This document shows, piece after piece, positions 17,480 through 26,439 of a DNA stretch of 64,000 nucleotides (position 1 is its first letter; every line of letters begins with the position of its first letter). The position numbers and the translations under genes are program-made. The notes under the pieces are model-generated. The model was not told the DNA's origin. It did no database searches and saw nothing but the letters and a program-made list of their open reading frames with translations. The stretch comes from Mycolicibacterium austroafricanum (GTDB taxonomy: Bacteria; Actinomycetota; Actinomycetes; Mycobacteriales; Mycobacteriaceae): assembly GCF_000612725.1 (NCBI RefSeq), contig NZ_HG964450.1:788432-852431 (forward strand), given 5' to 3'.

Positions 17480-17746
17480 ATGGTGCGTCTCCCGCTGACC
17501 GCAGAACAGCTCGCCGCAGGCAAGCGCCTCGGCGAACAGCTCCGGCGGGCCAGGGGCGAGCGCACGCTGACCGATGTGGCTCAGGCGGCGGCCATTTCCC
17601 CCGAGACGCTGCGCAAGATCGAGACCGGTCGGCTGGCCACCCCGGCGTTCGCGACCATCGCCGCACTGGCACGGGTGCTCGACCTGTCCCTCGACGAACT
17701 CGCCGTCAGCGCTCTGGCGCGTGTCGATCTGAAGCACACCGGCTAG
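17480..17746 (+). CDS. XRE-family helix-turn-helix regulator
   Basis: 88 residues, almost entirely one Cro/CI-type domain. LGEQLRRARGERTLTDVAQAA (near 14-34) is helix 1-2, ISPETLRKIETGRLATPAF is the recognition region, and IAALARVLDLSLDEL closes the fold. No sensor domain is present, so it may act as a simple repressor of itself and of the divergent map gene through the twin GGTAT-N4-ATACC sites. Its stop codon shares CTAG with the convergent TetR stop. Confidence 0.85.
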   Translation: MVRLPLTAEQLAAGKRLGEQLRRARGERTLTDVAQAAAISPETLRKIETGRLATPAFATIAALARVLDLSLDELAVSALARVDLKHTG

Positions 17747-18387
17747 CTCGTCTGCGACAGGCGCTCGGCTGCCACGCCGATGACCACCGCTCGGATCTGC
17801 CGTTGGATGTCGCGGCTGGTCATCGGCTCGGTCGACCCGTTGGCGAAGGCGAAGACCAGCCCGCTGAGGTAGGTCAACACCACCGACACCTGTTCGTCCA
17901 GCAGTGACCGGTCCAGGGGCGCGGTGAGGCCGTTCTGCATCGCCGTCACGAGCCGTTCGGTCAACGCACGATAGCTCTCGGACACCTGCTGGAATCCCGC
18001 CGCGATGCCGGCGTCGCCCTTGGCCAGCATGGTCAGCTCCAGCCGGGCGCGGGTCCGCGACAGGTGCGGTTCGTCTCGGACGAGCAGAACCTGCTCGGCG
18101 AGCATGGGCAGAAGATCGTCGCCGGCGCCGTCGGGAACGTCGTCGAACGCCTGGGCAAACGCTTCGGCGTCGTAGCGGGCCAGATGGTCGGCGACGCCCT
18201 GCAGCAGCGCCACCCTGGTCCGGTAGTAGAACGACGTCGTGCCGTCGGGCACACCGGCGCGGCGATCGACCTTGAGGTGACTCAGGCCGCGCGGACCGTC
18301 TTCGGCGAGCAGCGTGATGGCGGCGTCACACAGCTGGTGACGCCGCTGTGCGGCATTGGGTCTACGGCGGCTGTCAACACGTGTCAT
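17743..18387 (-). CDS. TetR-family regulator
   Basis: 214 residues. The N-terminal DNA-binding domain covers about 15-60: RRHQLCDAAITLLAEDG, then HLKVDRRAGVPDGTTSFYYRTRVALL. The typical YYxF/Y motif is altered to FYYRTRVAL. The rest is a helical ligand-binding domain with no recognisable class. It lies 108 bases downstream of the sugar-isomerase gene on the same strand, but with a large inverted repeat between them, so its link to that operon is uncertain. Confidence 0.85.
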   Translation of the reverse strand: MTRVDSRRRPNAAQRRHQLCDAAITLLAEDGPRGLSHLKVDRRAGVPDGTTSFYYRTRVALLQGVADHLARYDAEAFAQAFDDVPDGAGDDLLPMLAEQVLLVRDEPHLSRTRARLELTMLAKGDAGIAAGFQQVSESYRALTERLVTAMQNGLTAPLDRSLLDEQVSVVLTYLSGLVFAFANGSTEPMTSRDIQRQIRAVVIGVAAERLSQTS

Positions 18388-18425
18388 CGTACGGGCGCTG
18401 CCGATGTTCCGCCCAAGTTGGGTGA

Positions 18426-18491
18426 CCGCCGAAATTGCGCTCCATGCGGTGTTTTCGGGCCTTCTGCCGGCGTGGCGGACAATTTCGGCGG
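18426..18491. repeat. 12-base inverted repeat between TetR and isomerase genes
   Basis: CCGCCGAAATTG (18426-18437) and its perfect reverse complement (18480-18491) are separated by 42 bases. Both flanking genes read leftwards, so the hairpin sits in the transcript after the isomerase gene. No T-tract follows. It may be a REP-type element or a processing/termination hairpin. Confidence 0.6.
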
Positions 18492-18495
18492 GTGG

Positions 18496-19368
18496 TCAGC
18501 GGTACTTGTCGACGTACTCGGTCATGGTCTTGAGCTGGTAGCGCGAGACGTCATGGGCGTGCTCGTCCTCGGCGAAGACCGAGGAGACCATCACGGTGTC
18601 GTCGCGGTCGTAGAAGCCGAGCTTGCCCAGGCCGCCGAAAAATTCGTCCCAGTCGACGTCACCGTCACCGATCTTGAGGTGCTGGTGCACCCGCACCGGG
18701 TTGCCCGGAGGGTTGGTGATGTAGCGCAGCCCGTGTGAGCGGTGGTGGTCCATCGTGTCGGCGACATGCACCAGCCGCAGCTTCTCGCCTGCCGCGGCGA
18801 TGATCTCGGCCATCCCGCCGCCCATATGGAAGGTGTGGCACGCGACGTACACCATTCCGATGTTCGGCGAGTTCACCCCGCGGATGATGCGCACCGCCTC
18901 CATGCCGTCCTCGACGAAATCGTCGGGGTGCGGATCGATCCGTACATCGATGCCCTCGCGCTCGAAGATCGGCACCAGTTCCTCCATCGACCGGAAGAAT
19001 GCCCGCTCGGATTCCTCGGCCTTTTCCGGGCGTCCGGAGAACTCGGTGTTGATCACGTTGACCCCGAGGTCGACGGCGATCTGCACGACGCGTTTCCAAT
19101 TGCGCACCGCCGCCTCCCGGGCGTCCTCGTCCGGACCCGACCAGCGCAGCACCGGCAGCACCGACGCGATGCCGACGCCTGCAGATGCGCACGCCTTGCG
19201 GAACCTGGCTACCAGGGTGTCGTCGGCTCGCGGATGGTTGAAGAACGGGATGAAATCGCGGTGCGGAGTCAACTGCAGGTACTCGTAACCCAATTCCGCG
19301 ACCAGCGCCGGGAATTCGAGCAGGTCGTAGTCGTGGTGGAACGGCGTCGGATCGAGTGCGATCTTCAT
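18496..19368 (-). CDS. sugar phosphate isomerase/epimerase (TIM barrel)
   Basis: 290 residues from ATG 19368; the longer frame upstream overlaps the next gene and is discarded. It has the xylose-isomerase-like barrel pattern with metal-binding candidates in NTEFSGRPE, RIDPHPDDFVED, VACHTFHMGG and LVHVADTMDHHRSH. Members isomerise or dehydrate ketoses and inosose derivatives. It is last in a three-gene operon (4-base gap to the dehydrogenase), under the LacI-type regulator at 21579-22643. The exact substrate is not known. Confidence 0.85.
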   Translation of the reverse strand: MKIALDPTPFHHDYDLLEFPALVAELGYEYLQLTPHRDFIPFFNHPRADDTLVARFRKACASAGVGIASVLPVLRWSGPDEDAREAAVRNWKRVVQIAVDLGVNVINTEFSGRPEKAEESERAFFRSMEELVPIFEREGIDVRIDPHPDDFVEDGMEAVRIIRGVNSPNIGMVYVACHTFHMGGGMAEIIAAAGEKLRLVHVADTMDHHRSHGLRYITNPPGNPVRVHQHLKIGDGDVDWDEFFGGLGKLGFYDRDDTVMVSSVFAEDEHAHDVSRYQLKTMTEYVDKYR

Positions 19369-19372
19369 GACG

Positions 19373-20404
19373 TCAGGCTCCAGGGATCGAGACGCGGTCG
19401 ACCATGCTGACCGCGACGGGTTGACCGGACTGCAGGGCCTGCACGCCCGCCTCGCACACCGCGGTGGCGGCGTAGCCGTCCCACGCGGTGGGGCCATCTG
19501 TGTAGATCCCCGTCGTGCCGCCGGATCGGACCGCGTCGACCCACCGCTGGATCTCGGTGTCGTAGGCCTGACCGAACCGCTCCTTGAAGCTCGGGGTGAT
19601 GGTGCCGCCCCACGTGCCGGGTGCGCTCTTGCGGACCAGGCCGACGTCCAGACCGATGATGACGCTGCCCTTTTCGGCGACCAGTTCGGTACGCACCTCA
19701 TACGCGACACCGGTGGTGACGAACAGCTCGACATCGACGTGGCGGCCACTCGCGGTACGCAAGATCGCGATCTGGGGATCGCACAGTCCCTCGCGGGCAA
19801 GTGAATTCGGTGTGGGCTTGACGATCTGGATCGAGACGATCTCCTCGTCGAACAGGAAGCGTGTGACGTCGACCTCGTGGACCAGCGAATCCCGCACCGT
19901 CATGGCCGAATCGAAGTGGCCGGGCACCACAGGGTTGCGGTGTACGCAGTGCAGCACCAGTGGGTTTCCCAGCTCACCGCCGTCGATCAGCGCCTTGAGC
20001 GCGCGGTACTCGTCGTCGAACCGACGCATGAAGCCGACCTGGATCAGCCGGACGCCCAGCTCCGCTTCCCGACGCACCACCTCGAGCGAGGTCTCGACGT
20101 CGGTGGTCAGCGGCTTCTCGCACAGCACCGGCTTGCGGTGTTCCAGGCATGCCAGCAGCTGCTTCTCGTGCGTGGGTCCCGGCGTCGCGAGCACCACGGC
20201 GTCGACGTCCCGGTCGGCGATCGCATCCAGCGGGTCGGCGATGGCACGGCAGCCCGTGATGGTCGCGGCGAGCCGCTCGGCCTTCTCGGTGACCTGGTCG
20301 TTGACGACGGCAACGCGGGCACCGGAGATGCGGGATGCGATGCGCGCGACATGGTCTGCGCCCATCAGGCCGACCCCGAGGACGGCGACACCGATTTCAG
20401 ACAT
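19373..20404 (-). CDS. Gfo/Idh/MocA dehydrogenase, inositol 2-dehydrogenase-like
   Basis: 343 residues. The N-terminal Rossmann fold is VAVLGVGLMGADHVARI, the conserved cofactor/catalytic motif CEKPLTT lies near 96-102, and the middle has HEVDVTRFLFDEE, whose leading His is the likely catalytic residue. NAD-dependent oxidation of a cyclic polyol or sugar to the ketone is expected; the sequence resembles actinobacterial IolG-type enzymes. It lies between two sugar isomerase-like genes on one transcript, which fits inositol or related polyol catabolism. Confidence 0.85.
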   Translation of the reverse strand: MSEIGVAVLGVGLMGADHVARIASRISGARVAVVNDQVTEKAERLAATITGCRAIADPLDAIADRDVDAVVLATPGPTHEKQLLACLEHRKPVLCEKPLTTDVETSLEVVRREAELGVRLIQVGFMRRFDDEYRALKALIDGGELGNPLVLHCVHRNPVVPGHFDSAMTVRDSLVHEVDVTRFLFDEEIVSIQIVKPTPNSLAREGLCDPQIAILRTASGRHVDVELFVTTGVAYEVRTELVAEKGSVIIGLDVGLVRKSAPGTWGGTITPSFKERFGQAYDTEIQRWVDAVRSGGTTGIYTDGPTAWDGYAATAVCEAGVQALQSGQPVAVSMVDRVSIPGA

Positions 20405-20416
20405 GGGGAACGGCTC

Positions 20417-21337
20417 CTACTTGAAGGTGACGGAAGGGATGCCGCACGACCCGAGGTAGCTGCGGGTGCGCTTGGCGATGGGCAGGGGGGCGTCCGGCTC
20501 ACAGGGGTACATGTCCTGCTCGACGATCGCGAAGACCTCGATGCCGAGCTTTTCGATCTCGGCGAGCAGTGATGGCATGTCCGGGATTCCGCGGGGAGGC
20601 TCGGTCATCGCGCCGAGCTTCACCGCCTCACCGAACGGCAGGTCCTCGGCCTCGACCTTGGTGCGGACCTCCGGATCGACCTGTTTGAGGTGCAGGTATC
20701 CGATGCGTTCGGGTGCCCGCCGGACGATGGCGATGTTGTCGCCGCCGCAGTAGGAGATGTGACCGGTGTCCAGGCACAGGTTCACGTACCGGCCGTCAGT
20801 GCCGTCGAGGAACCGGTAGACGTTCTCCTCGGTGTCGACGTGCGAGTCGGCGTGCGGATGGTATTGCGCACGCACACCGTAGGTTTCGAACATGGCCTTG
20901 CCGAGGTCGTTCATGCCGGCGGTCTTCTTCGCCCACTGCTCGGCGGTGAGGTTGCGGTCTTCGAGCACCTCCCCGGTGGCCGGGTCGCGCCACATCTCCG
21001 GGATGACGACGACGTGCGTGCCCCCGACCGCGGCGGTCAGCTTGGCGACGTCCTCGATCTGCCTCCAGACCGAGTTCCACGCGTCATCCCCACGGGATCC
21101 GGATTGGTGCAGGTGTTCGAACACCGTCCCCGCCGAGAGCTTCAGCCCGCGGGCGGCCAGCTCGTCGGAGAGCTTCGCCGGGTCGGTGGGCAGGTAACCG
21201 TAGGGGCCGAGTTCGATCCACTCGTAACCGGATTCGGCGACCTCGTCGAGGAAGCGGGAGTAGGGCGTCTGTTGCGGGTCATCGGGGAACCACACACCCC
21301 AGGAATCCGGGGCGGAGCCGACGCGGATGGTGCTCAT
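20417..21337 (-). CDS. sugar isomerase / inosose dehydratase-like protein
   Basis: 306 residues from ATG 21337, preceded by AAAGGA. The start block GSAPDSWGVWFPDDPQQTPYS and the metal-site candidates VVIPEMWRD, YHPHADSHVDTEEN, LDTGHISYCGGD and AIVEQDMYPCE are typical of IolE/IolI-like TIM-barrel enzymes. It would act on an inosose produced by the downstream dehydrogenase. First gene of the operon, divergent from the LacI regulator with a palindromic operator in the 241-base gap. Confidence 0.85.
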   Translation of the reverse strand: MSTIRVGSAPDSWGVWFPDDPQQTPYSRFLDEVAESGYEWIELGPYGYLPTDPAKLSDELAARGLKLSAGTVFEHLHQSGSRGDDAWNSVWRQIEDVAKLTAAVGGTHVVVIPEMWRDPATGEVLEDRNLTAEQWAKKTAGMNDLGKAMFETYGVRAQYHPHADSHVDTEENVYRFLDGTDGRYVNLCLDTGHISYCGGDNIAIVRRAPERIGYLHLKQVDPEVRTKVEAEDLPFGEAVKLGAMTEPPRGIPDMPSLLAEIEKLGIEVFAIVEQDMYPCEPDAPLPIAKRTRSYLGSCGIPSVTFK

Positions 21338-21491
21338 ACTGCGGTCCTTTCGATCAGTGACGTCGAGACGCCTTCGGATTCGAGACGTTCTTCGAGTTCT
21401 TCGAGGGTGCTGCCCTTGGTCGGGCACCGTGCGGTGCACGAACATCCACGACACGGGGACGGAACGGACACCGGGCACCTCATTTCGGAAT

Positions 21492-21505
21492 CTAACGCGC
21501 GTTAG
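21492..21505. promoter_or_regulatory. LacI-type operator
   Basis: Perfect 14-base palindrome CTAACGCGCGTTAG with the central CG typical of LacI-family sites, followed by a degenerate half-copy (TAACGCGCGTGA, 21506-21517). It lies between the divergent isomerase operon and the lacI-type gene, 74 bases before the regulator start, so it can serve both directions. Confidence 0.75.
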
Positions 21506-21578
21506 TAACGCGCGTGAGGTCTACTATGAATCGGCTCCACGAATGTGTCAACCGTCACGTATCGAAGGGATCTCGCCA

Positions 21579-22643
21579 GTGAGCACACCGCGCCGGCGTC
21601 GCCCGACGATGGCCGACGTCGCCGAACGTGCCGGGGTGTCGCGCACCCTGGTGTCATTCATCCTCGACGGCAAGCCCGGCGCCAGCGACGAGACGCGTCG
21701 GCGCGTGCTGGCGATGGCCGACGAGATCGGTTACCGACCCGACTCAGCGGCCCGGCTGCTGGCTCAGGGGCGCAGTCGCACGCTCGGCGTGATGACCGAT
21801 GTGCGGCAGCTGTTCCAGGCCGAGCTCGTCACGCACATCTATCCGGCCGCCGAACGGCTCGGCTACGAGGTGTTGCTGTCGGCGAACCTGCCCGACCGCA
21901 CCGAAGCCACCGTGGTGGACTCACTGCTCAGCCACCGGTGTGGCGCGCTGATCCTGCTCGGGCCCACGGGCGACCAGAGCTTCCTCGAGAAGCTCGCCCA
22001 ACGGGCCCCGGTGGTGGTGGCCTGCCGGCGACTGACCGGACTGAATCAGCAGACACCGCTGGCCACGGTGCGGACCAACGACGCCAAGGGCATCCGGCAG
22101 GCCGTCGACTACCTGGTCGGGCTCGGGCACCGCAGGATCCACCACGTCGACGGCGGCTGGGACCCCGGCTCGGCCGACCGGTCCCGCGCCTACAAGGCGG
22201 CCATGCGCGCCCACGGGCTGGCCGAGGAGATCGTGGTGATTCCGGGTGCCCACAACGAGGACGCCGGCGCCGCGGCCGCACGCGCCATGCTGGCCGCGCC
22301 CACGCTGCCGACGGCGGTGCTGGCCGGCAACGACCGCTGCGCGCTGGGCATTCTCGACGTGTTCACCCGCGCCGGGGTGGACGTGCCCGCGCAGGTGTCG
22401 CTGATGGGATACGACGACACCCGACTGTCGGAGAACCCTCGCATCGACCTGTCGACCATCCATCAGGACGCCGCCGAGATCGCCCGCCACGCGGTGCAAC
22501 TCGCGGTGCAGATGCTTGTCGAAGGACCGCCGCACGCCATGGACGTCGTGCTGGAACCGACGCTGGTCGTGCGGGGAACCACGGCCCCGCCCCGCGGTGG
22601 GCCCGCGGCGCGCTCCGGCATTGCTGACACAATCGAGGGATGA
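21579..22643 (+). CDS. LacI-family transcriptional regulator
   Basis: 354 residues from GTG 21579, with GAAGGGA upstream. Residues about 9-30 are the LacI helix-turn-helix (TMADVAERAGVSRTLVSFIL), the hinge follows (DSAARLLAQGRSRTLGVM), and the rest is a periplasmic-binding-like sugar sensor ending with VSLMGYDDTRLSENPRIDLSTI. It probably represses the divergent isomerase/dehydrogenase operon and itself through the CTAACGCGCGTTAG site until a sugar or polyol binds. A TetR gene starts in its stop codon (ATGA). Confidence 0.9.
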   Translation: MSTPRRRRPTMADVAERAGVSRTLVSFILDGKPGASDETRRRVLAMADEIGYRPDSAARLLAQGRSRTLGVMTDVRQLFQAELVTHIYPAAERLGYEVLLSANLPDRTEATVVDSLLSHRCGALILLGPTGDQSFLEKLAQRAPVVVACRRLTGLNQQTPLATVRTNDAKGIRQAVDYLVGLGHRRIHHVDGGWDPGSADRSRAYKAAMRAHGLAEEIVVIPGAHNEDAGAAAARAMLAAPTLPTAVLAGNDRCALGILDVFTRAGVDVPAQVSLMGYDDTRLSENPRIDLSTIHQDAAEIARHAVQLAVQMLVEGPPHAMDVVLEPTLVVRGTTAPPRGGPAARSGIADTIEG

Positions 22644-23215
22644 CCACCGGCGAGCAGCCCAGTCTGCGGGAGCGCAAGAAGACGCGCACCCGCGAGACCG
22701 TGCGCCGGGAGGCCTTCCGGCTCTTCGAGCTCAACGGATACGCACAGACCACCGTCGACCAGATCGCCGAGGCCGCCGACGTCTCGCCGAGGACGTTCTT
22801 CCGCTACTTCCCGACCAAGGAGTCGGTGCTGTTCTCCGACGACCTGCTCACACCGATCATCGAGGCCTTCCTGGCCGCGCCCGCGGAATTGTCCCCGGTG
22901 GCCGCCTACCGCCATGCCGCCGCGCAGGTGTTCGCCGCCATGGCCGGGCCCGACTTCGACTACGTGATCGCCCGTCAGCGGCTTCTGTACGCCCTTCCCG
23001 AAGCCAAGGGCGCGCTGTGGAACGAGCACGTCAAGGCCATCCGGGTGCTCACGACGGCGATCGCGGAGCGGCTGGACCGGCCCGAGGACGACCAGGTGCG
23101 CGTGACGGCCGGGGCGATCATCGGCGTGTTCATGGCCGCCTCCGACGACGCACCGTTGGACGGCGAGGCGTTCCTGCAGGCGCTCGACATCCTCGAGACG
23201 GGCCTCCCGGAGTAG
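22640..23215 (+). CDS. TetR-family regulator
   Basis: 191 residues. The DNA-binding domain is RETVRREAFRLFELNGYAQ then TTVDQIAEAADVSPRTFFRYFPTKESVL (about 18-60). The C-terminal domain contains VIARQRLLYALPEAKGALW, seen in a common actinobacterial TetR subgroup. It overlaps the LacI gene by four bases, so the two regulators share a transcript. Its target is not clear; the downstream amidohydrolase gene is 76 bases away. Confidence 0.88.
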   Translation: MTTGEQPSLRERKKTRTRETVRREAFRLFELNGYAQTTVDQIAEAADVSPRTFFRYFPTKESVLFSDDLLTPIIEAFLAAPAELSPVAAYRHAAAQVFAAMAGPDFDYVIARQRLLYALPEAKGALWNEHVKAIRVLTTAIAERLDRPEDDQVRVTAGAIIGVFMAASDDAPLDGEAFLQALDILETGLPE

Positions 23216-23291
23216 CCACTCGCCCATACCGTTGCCTTTACAGTACGATTGTCTGGAAGCAGCGGCCAGCAGTGAATCCCGGAGGTAACCG

Positions 23292-24533
23292 ATGACAGAA
23301 TCCGCCGAGCAGTTCCGGGATGCGCCGATCTTCGACGCCGACCAGCACATGTACGAGACCCCGGAGGCGCTGACGAAGCACCTCCCCCAGCGGTACTCCC
23401 GGGCCGTGCAGTTCGCGAACTTCGGCAGGCACACCCGCATCGTCATCAACAACCGGGTCTCCGACTTCATCCCCAACCCGACCTTCGAGCGGGTCGCCGC
23501 ACCGGGTGCGCACGAGAAGTTCTTCGCGGGTGAGAACACCGAGGGCCTGACGCTGCGGGAGATGCAGGGCCCGGCGATCGAGGCGCCTGCCGCGACCCGC
23601 AATCCGGCCGACCGGGTCGCCGAGCTCGACCGCCAGGGGGTGCGCGAGGCGCTCAACTACCCGACCCTGGCCAGCCTCATCGAGCACGCCACCGCCGACG
23701 ATCCCGAGTTGACGCTGGCGGTGATCCACGCACTGAACCAGTGGATGCTCGAGCACTGGGGTTTCGACTACCAGGGCCGGGTGTTCTCCACGCCCATCAT
23801 CAACCTCTCCGAGGTCGACGGCGCCCAGCGCGAACTGGACTACGTCCTGACCCACGGCGCGAAGGTGGCGCTGATCAAGCCGGGGCCGGTGAACGGGCTG
23901 CGCGGCTGGCGCTCGCCCGCGCTGCCCGAATTCGACCCGTTCTGGCGCGACGTCGAGGCCGCCGGGCTGCCGATCGTGCTGCACGCCAGCTACCCGCCAC
24001 TGGACGACTACGTCGGCAAGTGGGAGCCTCCGCACACCCAGAACTTCATGGCGATGAGCGCATTCCGCTGGATGGTGCTCGGGCACCGCGAGATCGCCGA
24101 CATGATCACCAGCCTGATCTGCCACGGCACCCTGACCCGGTTCCCGAAGCTGCGCATCGCCTCCGTCGAGAACGGCAGCTCGTGGATCTTCCCGCTGTTC
24201 AACGACTTCGACGAACTGGCCAAGAAGATGCCGCAGAACTTCGGTGAGCATCCGCTGGACGTGTTCCGCCGCAACATCTGGGTCAGCCCGTTCTGGGAGG
24301 GCTGTGTCTCCGACGTCGTCAATACCGTCGGCTGGGACAAGGTGATGTTCGGCTCGGACTATCCACATCCGGAGGGCCTGGCCGAGCCGAAGGGCTTCTG
24401 GAAGTACGCCGAGGGCATGGACGTGCGCCGCACGTACGACTTCATGGGTGACAACGCCCGCCGCTTCATGGGACTGCCGATCGCCAACCCGGATCCGGCC
24501 GCGGCCCGGCCTCCGGCGCTGACCACCGCCTGA
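23292..24533 (+). CDS. amidohydrolase-family metal-dependent hydrolase
   Basis: 413 residues, with GGAGG before the start. A TIM-barrel amidohydrolase of the ACMSD-related group: N-terminal metal pair in FDADQH (15-19), VLHASYPP (candidate metal His), and the late FGSDYPHPEGL carrying the catalytic Asp. Members carry out hydrolysis or non-oxidative decarboxylation. Mycobacteria have many with unknown substrates. It stands alone between a TetR gene and the cobalamin genes. Confidence 0.8.
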   Translation: MTESAEQFRDAPIFDADQHMYETPEALTKHLPQRYSRAVQFANFGRHTRIVINNRVSDFIPNPTFERVAAPGAHEKFFAGENTEGLTLREMQGPAIEAPAATRNPADRVAELDRQGVREALNYPTLASLIEHATADDPELTLAVIHALNQWMLEHWGFDYQGRVFSTPIINLSEVDGAQRELDYVLTHGAKVALIKPGPVNGLRGWRSPALPEFDPFWRDVEAAGLPIVLHASYPPLDDYVGKWEPPHTQNFMAMSAFRWMVLGHREIADMITSLICHGTLTRFPKLRIASVENGSSWIFPLFNDFDELAKKMPQNFGEHPLDVFRRNIWVSPFWEGCVSDVVNTVGWDKVMFGSDYPHPEGLAEPKGFWKYAEGMDVRRTYDFMGDNARRFMGLPIANPDPAAARPPALTTA

Positions 24534-24568
24534 GACGTCGGCGGCGCCCGTATCTAGACTCCGGGGCG

Positions 24569-25342
24569 ATGAATGATCGTGCGGTGCACTTCGTCGGCGC
24601 CGGGCCCGGCGCCGCGGATCTGCTGACCGTGCGTGCGGCCCGGTTCCTCGCCGACGCCGAACTGGTGCTGTACCCCGGCACCTACCTGGATGCCGCGGTG
24701 CTCGCCCACTGTTCACCCGACGCCGACCTGGTTGACACCGAGAACCTGGACCTGGACACGATCGTGGCCCGGCTCGTCGACGGCCACCGCGCCGGCCTTC
24801 GGGTGGTGCGGCTGGTCTCGGGCGATCCGTCGGTGTATTCGGCGCTCTCCGAGCAGACGCGCAGGCTCGACGCGGTCCGGGTGCCCTGGGAGGTGACGCC
24901 GGGGGTGCCCGCCTACGCGGCGGCCGCGGCGCGCGTCGGCCGGGAGCTCACCGTCCCGCTGGTCGCCCAGTCGGTGGTGCTCACCCGCACCCGGCAGCGT
25001 TCGACGGTGATGCCGGATACCGAGTCGCTCAAGGCTTTTGCCGCCACCCGCGCGACGCTGGTATTGCACCTGGCCATCACCCGGATCCGGGAGTTGATGG
25101 CCGAGATCGAACCGGAGTACGGCGCGGATTGTCCGGTGGTCGTGGTGTACCGGGCCTCCCAGCCCCAGGAATTGGTGCTGCGCGGCACGGTCGCCGACAT
25201 CGCCGACGCGGTGCAGGAGGCCGGACTGCGGCAGGCCGCGGTGATCCTGGTCGGCCGCGCGCTGGCGGGCCGACCCGACCCGGACGCCGGGGAGAGCTAC
25301 CTGTACGACCCGGCGCGCGACCGGTCGGGGCGCAGCTCGTGA
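24569..25342 (+). CDS. cobM: precorrin-4 C11-methyltransferase
   Basis: 257 residues, SAM-dependent tetrapyrrole methylase of the aerobic cobalamin pathway, converting precorrin-4 to precorrin-5. The SAM-binding GAGPGAADLLTVRAARFL (near 10-27), LYPGTYL, RLVSGDPSVYSA and VTPGVPAYAAAAARVG are the family blocks. ATG 24569 is taken; ATG 24573 is out of frame. The bluB gene starts in its stop codon. Confidence 0.92.
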   Translation: MNDRAVHFVGAGPGAADLLTVRAARFLADAELVLYPGTYLDAAVLAHCSPDADLVDTENLDLDTIVARLVDGHRAGLRVVRLVSGDPSVYSALSEQTRRLDAVRVPWEVTPGVPAYAAAAARVGRELTVPLVAQSVVLTRTRQRSTVMPDTESLKAFAATRATLVLHLAITRIRELMAEIEPEYGADCPVVVVYRASQPQELVLRGTVADIADAVQEAGLRQAAVILVGRALAGRPDPDAGESYLYDPARDRSGRSS

Positions 25343-25980
25343 GCGACGACTGCGCGGCGGCGCTGTACGACGTCATCAACCGCCGCCGTGACACCCGCCG
25401 CGAGTTCACCGGGGAGCCGGTCGCCGGCGACGTGCTGCAGCGGGTGTTGCTCGCCGCGCACGCGGCGCCGTCGGTCGGCATGTCCCAGCCGTGGGATTTC
25501 ATCCTGGTGCGCTCACCGCAGACCCTGACGACCTTCCGGGACCACGTGGCCGCTGAACGGGAAACGTTCGCGGGCGAGCTGTCCGGGGAACGCGCCGAAA
25601 CCTTCGGGCGCATCAAGATCGAGGGCATCTGCGAATCCGGCCTCGGCATCGTCGTCGGCTACGACCCCACCCGGGCCGGCCCGCAGGTGCTGGGCCGGCA
25701 CGCCGTTCCCGACGCCGGCCTCTACTCGGTGGTGTGCGCGATCCAAAACCTCTGGCTGGCAGCGACGGTCGAGGGACTCGGGGTCGGCTGGGTGTCGTTC
25801 TACCGCGAGGAGTTCCTCCGCTCCCTGGTCGGGATGCCCGACCACGTGCGGCCGGTCGCCTGGTTGTGCGTCGGACCGGTGGCCGAGCTGCCCGACGTCC
25901 CCGATCTGGAACGCTTCGGCTGGCGGGCCCGATCCTCCCTGGAGACCGTGCTGCACCAGGAGTGCTATCAGGCGCGTTGA
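25339..25980 (+). CDS. bluB: 5,6-dimethylbenzimidazole synthase
   Basis: 213 residues from GTG 25339 (GTGA overlap with cobM). A nitroreductase-fold flavoenzyme that breaks down reduced FMN with O2 to make the lower ligand of B12. RRRDTRREFTGEPV, APSVGMSQPWDF, GLYSVVCAIQNLWLAATVEGLG and GWVSFY are BluB signatures, and the FMN is destroyed rather than used as cofactor. With cobM it suggests this organism makes its own 5,6-dimethylbenzimidazole. Confidence 0.9.
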   Translation: MSDDCAAALYDVINRRRDTRREFTGEPVAGDVLQRVLLAAHAAPSVGMSQPWDFILVRSPQTLTTFRDHVAAERETFAGELSGERAETFGRIKIEGICESGLGIVVGYDPTRAGPQVLGRHAVPDAGLYSVVCAIQNLWLAATVEGLGVGWVSFYREEFLRSLVGMPDHVRPVAWLCVGPVAELPDVPDLERFGWRARSSLETVLHQECYQAR

Positions 25981-26430
25981 ATGGGCGCCATGACAGTTCG
26001 CGATATCCAGGTGACGTTCGACTGCGGCGACCCCGGCGCCCTCGCCGGTTTCTGGGCGCATGTCCTCGGCTATGTCCTGCAGCCCCCGCCTGCCGAATTC
26101 GACACCTGGGAGGACGCCCTTGCCGCGATGCAGGTGCCGCCCGAGCGATGGAACGACGCCTCGGCGCTGATCGACCCGGACGGGCGGAGGCCGGGGGTGT
26201 TCTTCCAGCGCGTGCCGGAGGGCAAGACCGCCAAGAACCGGGTTCACCTCGACGTACGCGCGGCCGAGGGCCACGACGGTGCCGAGCGGATGGCCGCACT
26301 GGAACGGGAGTGCACGCGGCTGGTCGCGCTGGGTGCGACCCGCCTCGAACGCCACGAACCGATCTCCCTGCTTCAGGGTGGCCACATCGTGATGGCCGAT
26401 CCGGAGGGCAACGAGTTCTGCCTCGACTGA
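25981..26430 (+). CDS. VOC-family (glyoxalase-like) protein
   Basis: 149 residues beginning immediately after the bluB stop; ATG 25990 is an alternative start. Two VOC half-modules are seen: DIQVTFDCGDPGALAGFWAHVLGY and GGHIVMADPEGNEFCLD, typical of actinobacterial glyoxalase_6-like proteins. Function unknown. The zero-base spacing makes it part of the cobM-bluB transcript, but no cobalamin role for this family is established. Confidence 0.8.
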   Translation: MGAMTVRDIQVTFDCGDPGALAGFWAHVLGYVLQPPPAEFDTWEDALAAMQVPPERWNDASALIDPDGRRPGVFFQRVPEGKTAKNRVHLDVRAAEGHDGAERMAALERECTRLVALGATRLERHEPISLLQGGHIVMADPEGNEFCLD

Positions 26431-26439
26431 TCGCGCCCG

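Noticed and set aside
24534..24568. Cobalamin riboswitch before cobM
   Set aside because: The gap is only 35 bases and has no B12-box; the gap before cobF (29935-29958) is also too short.
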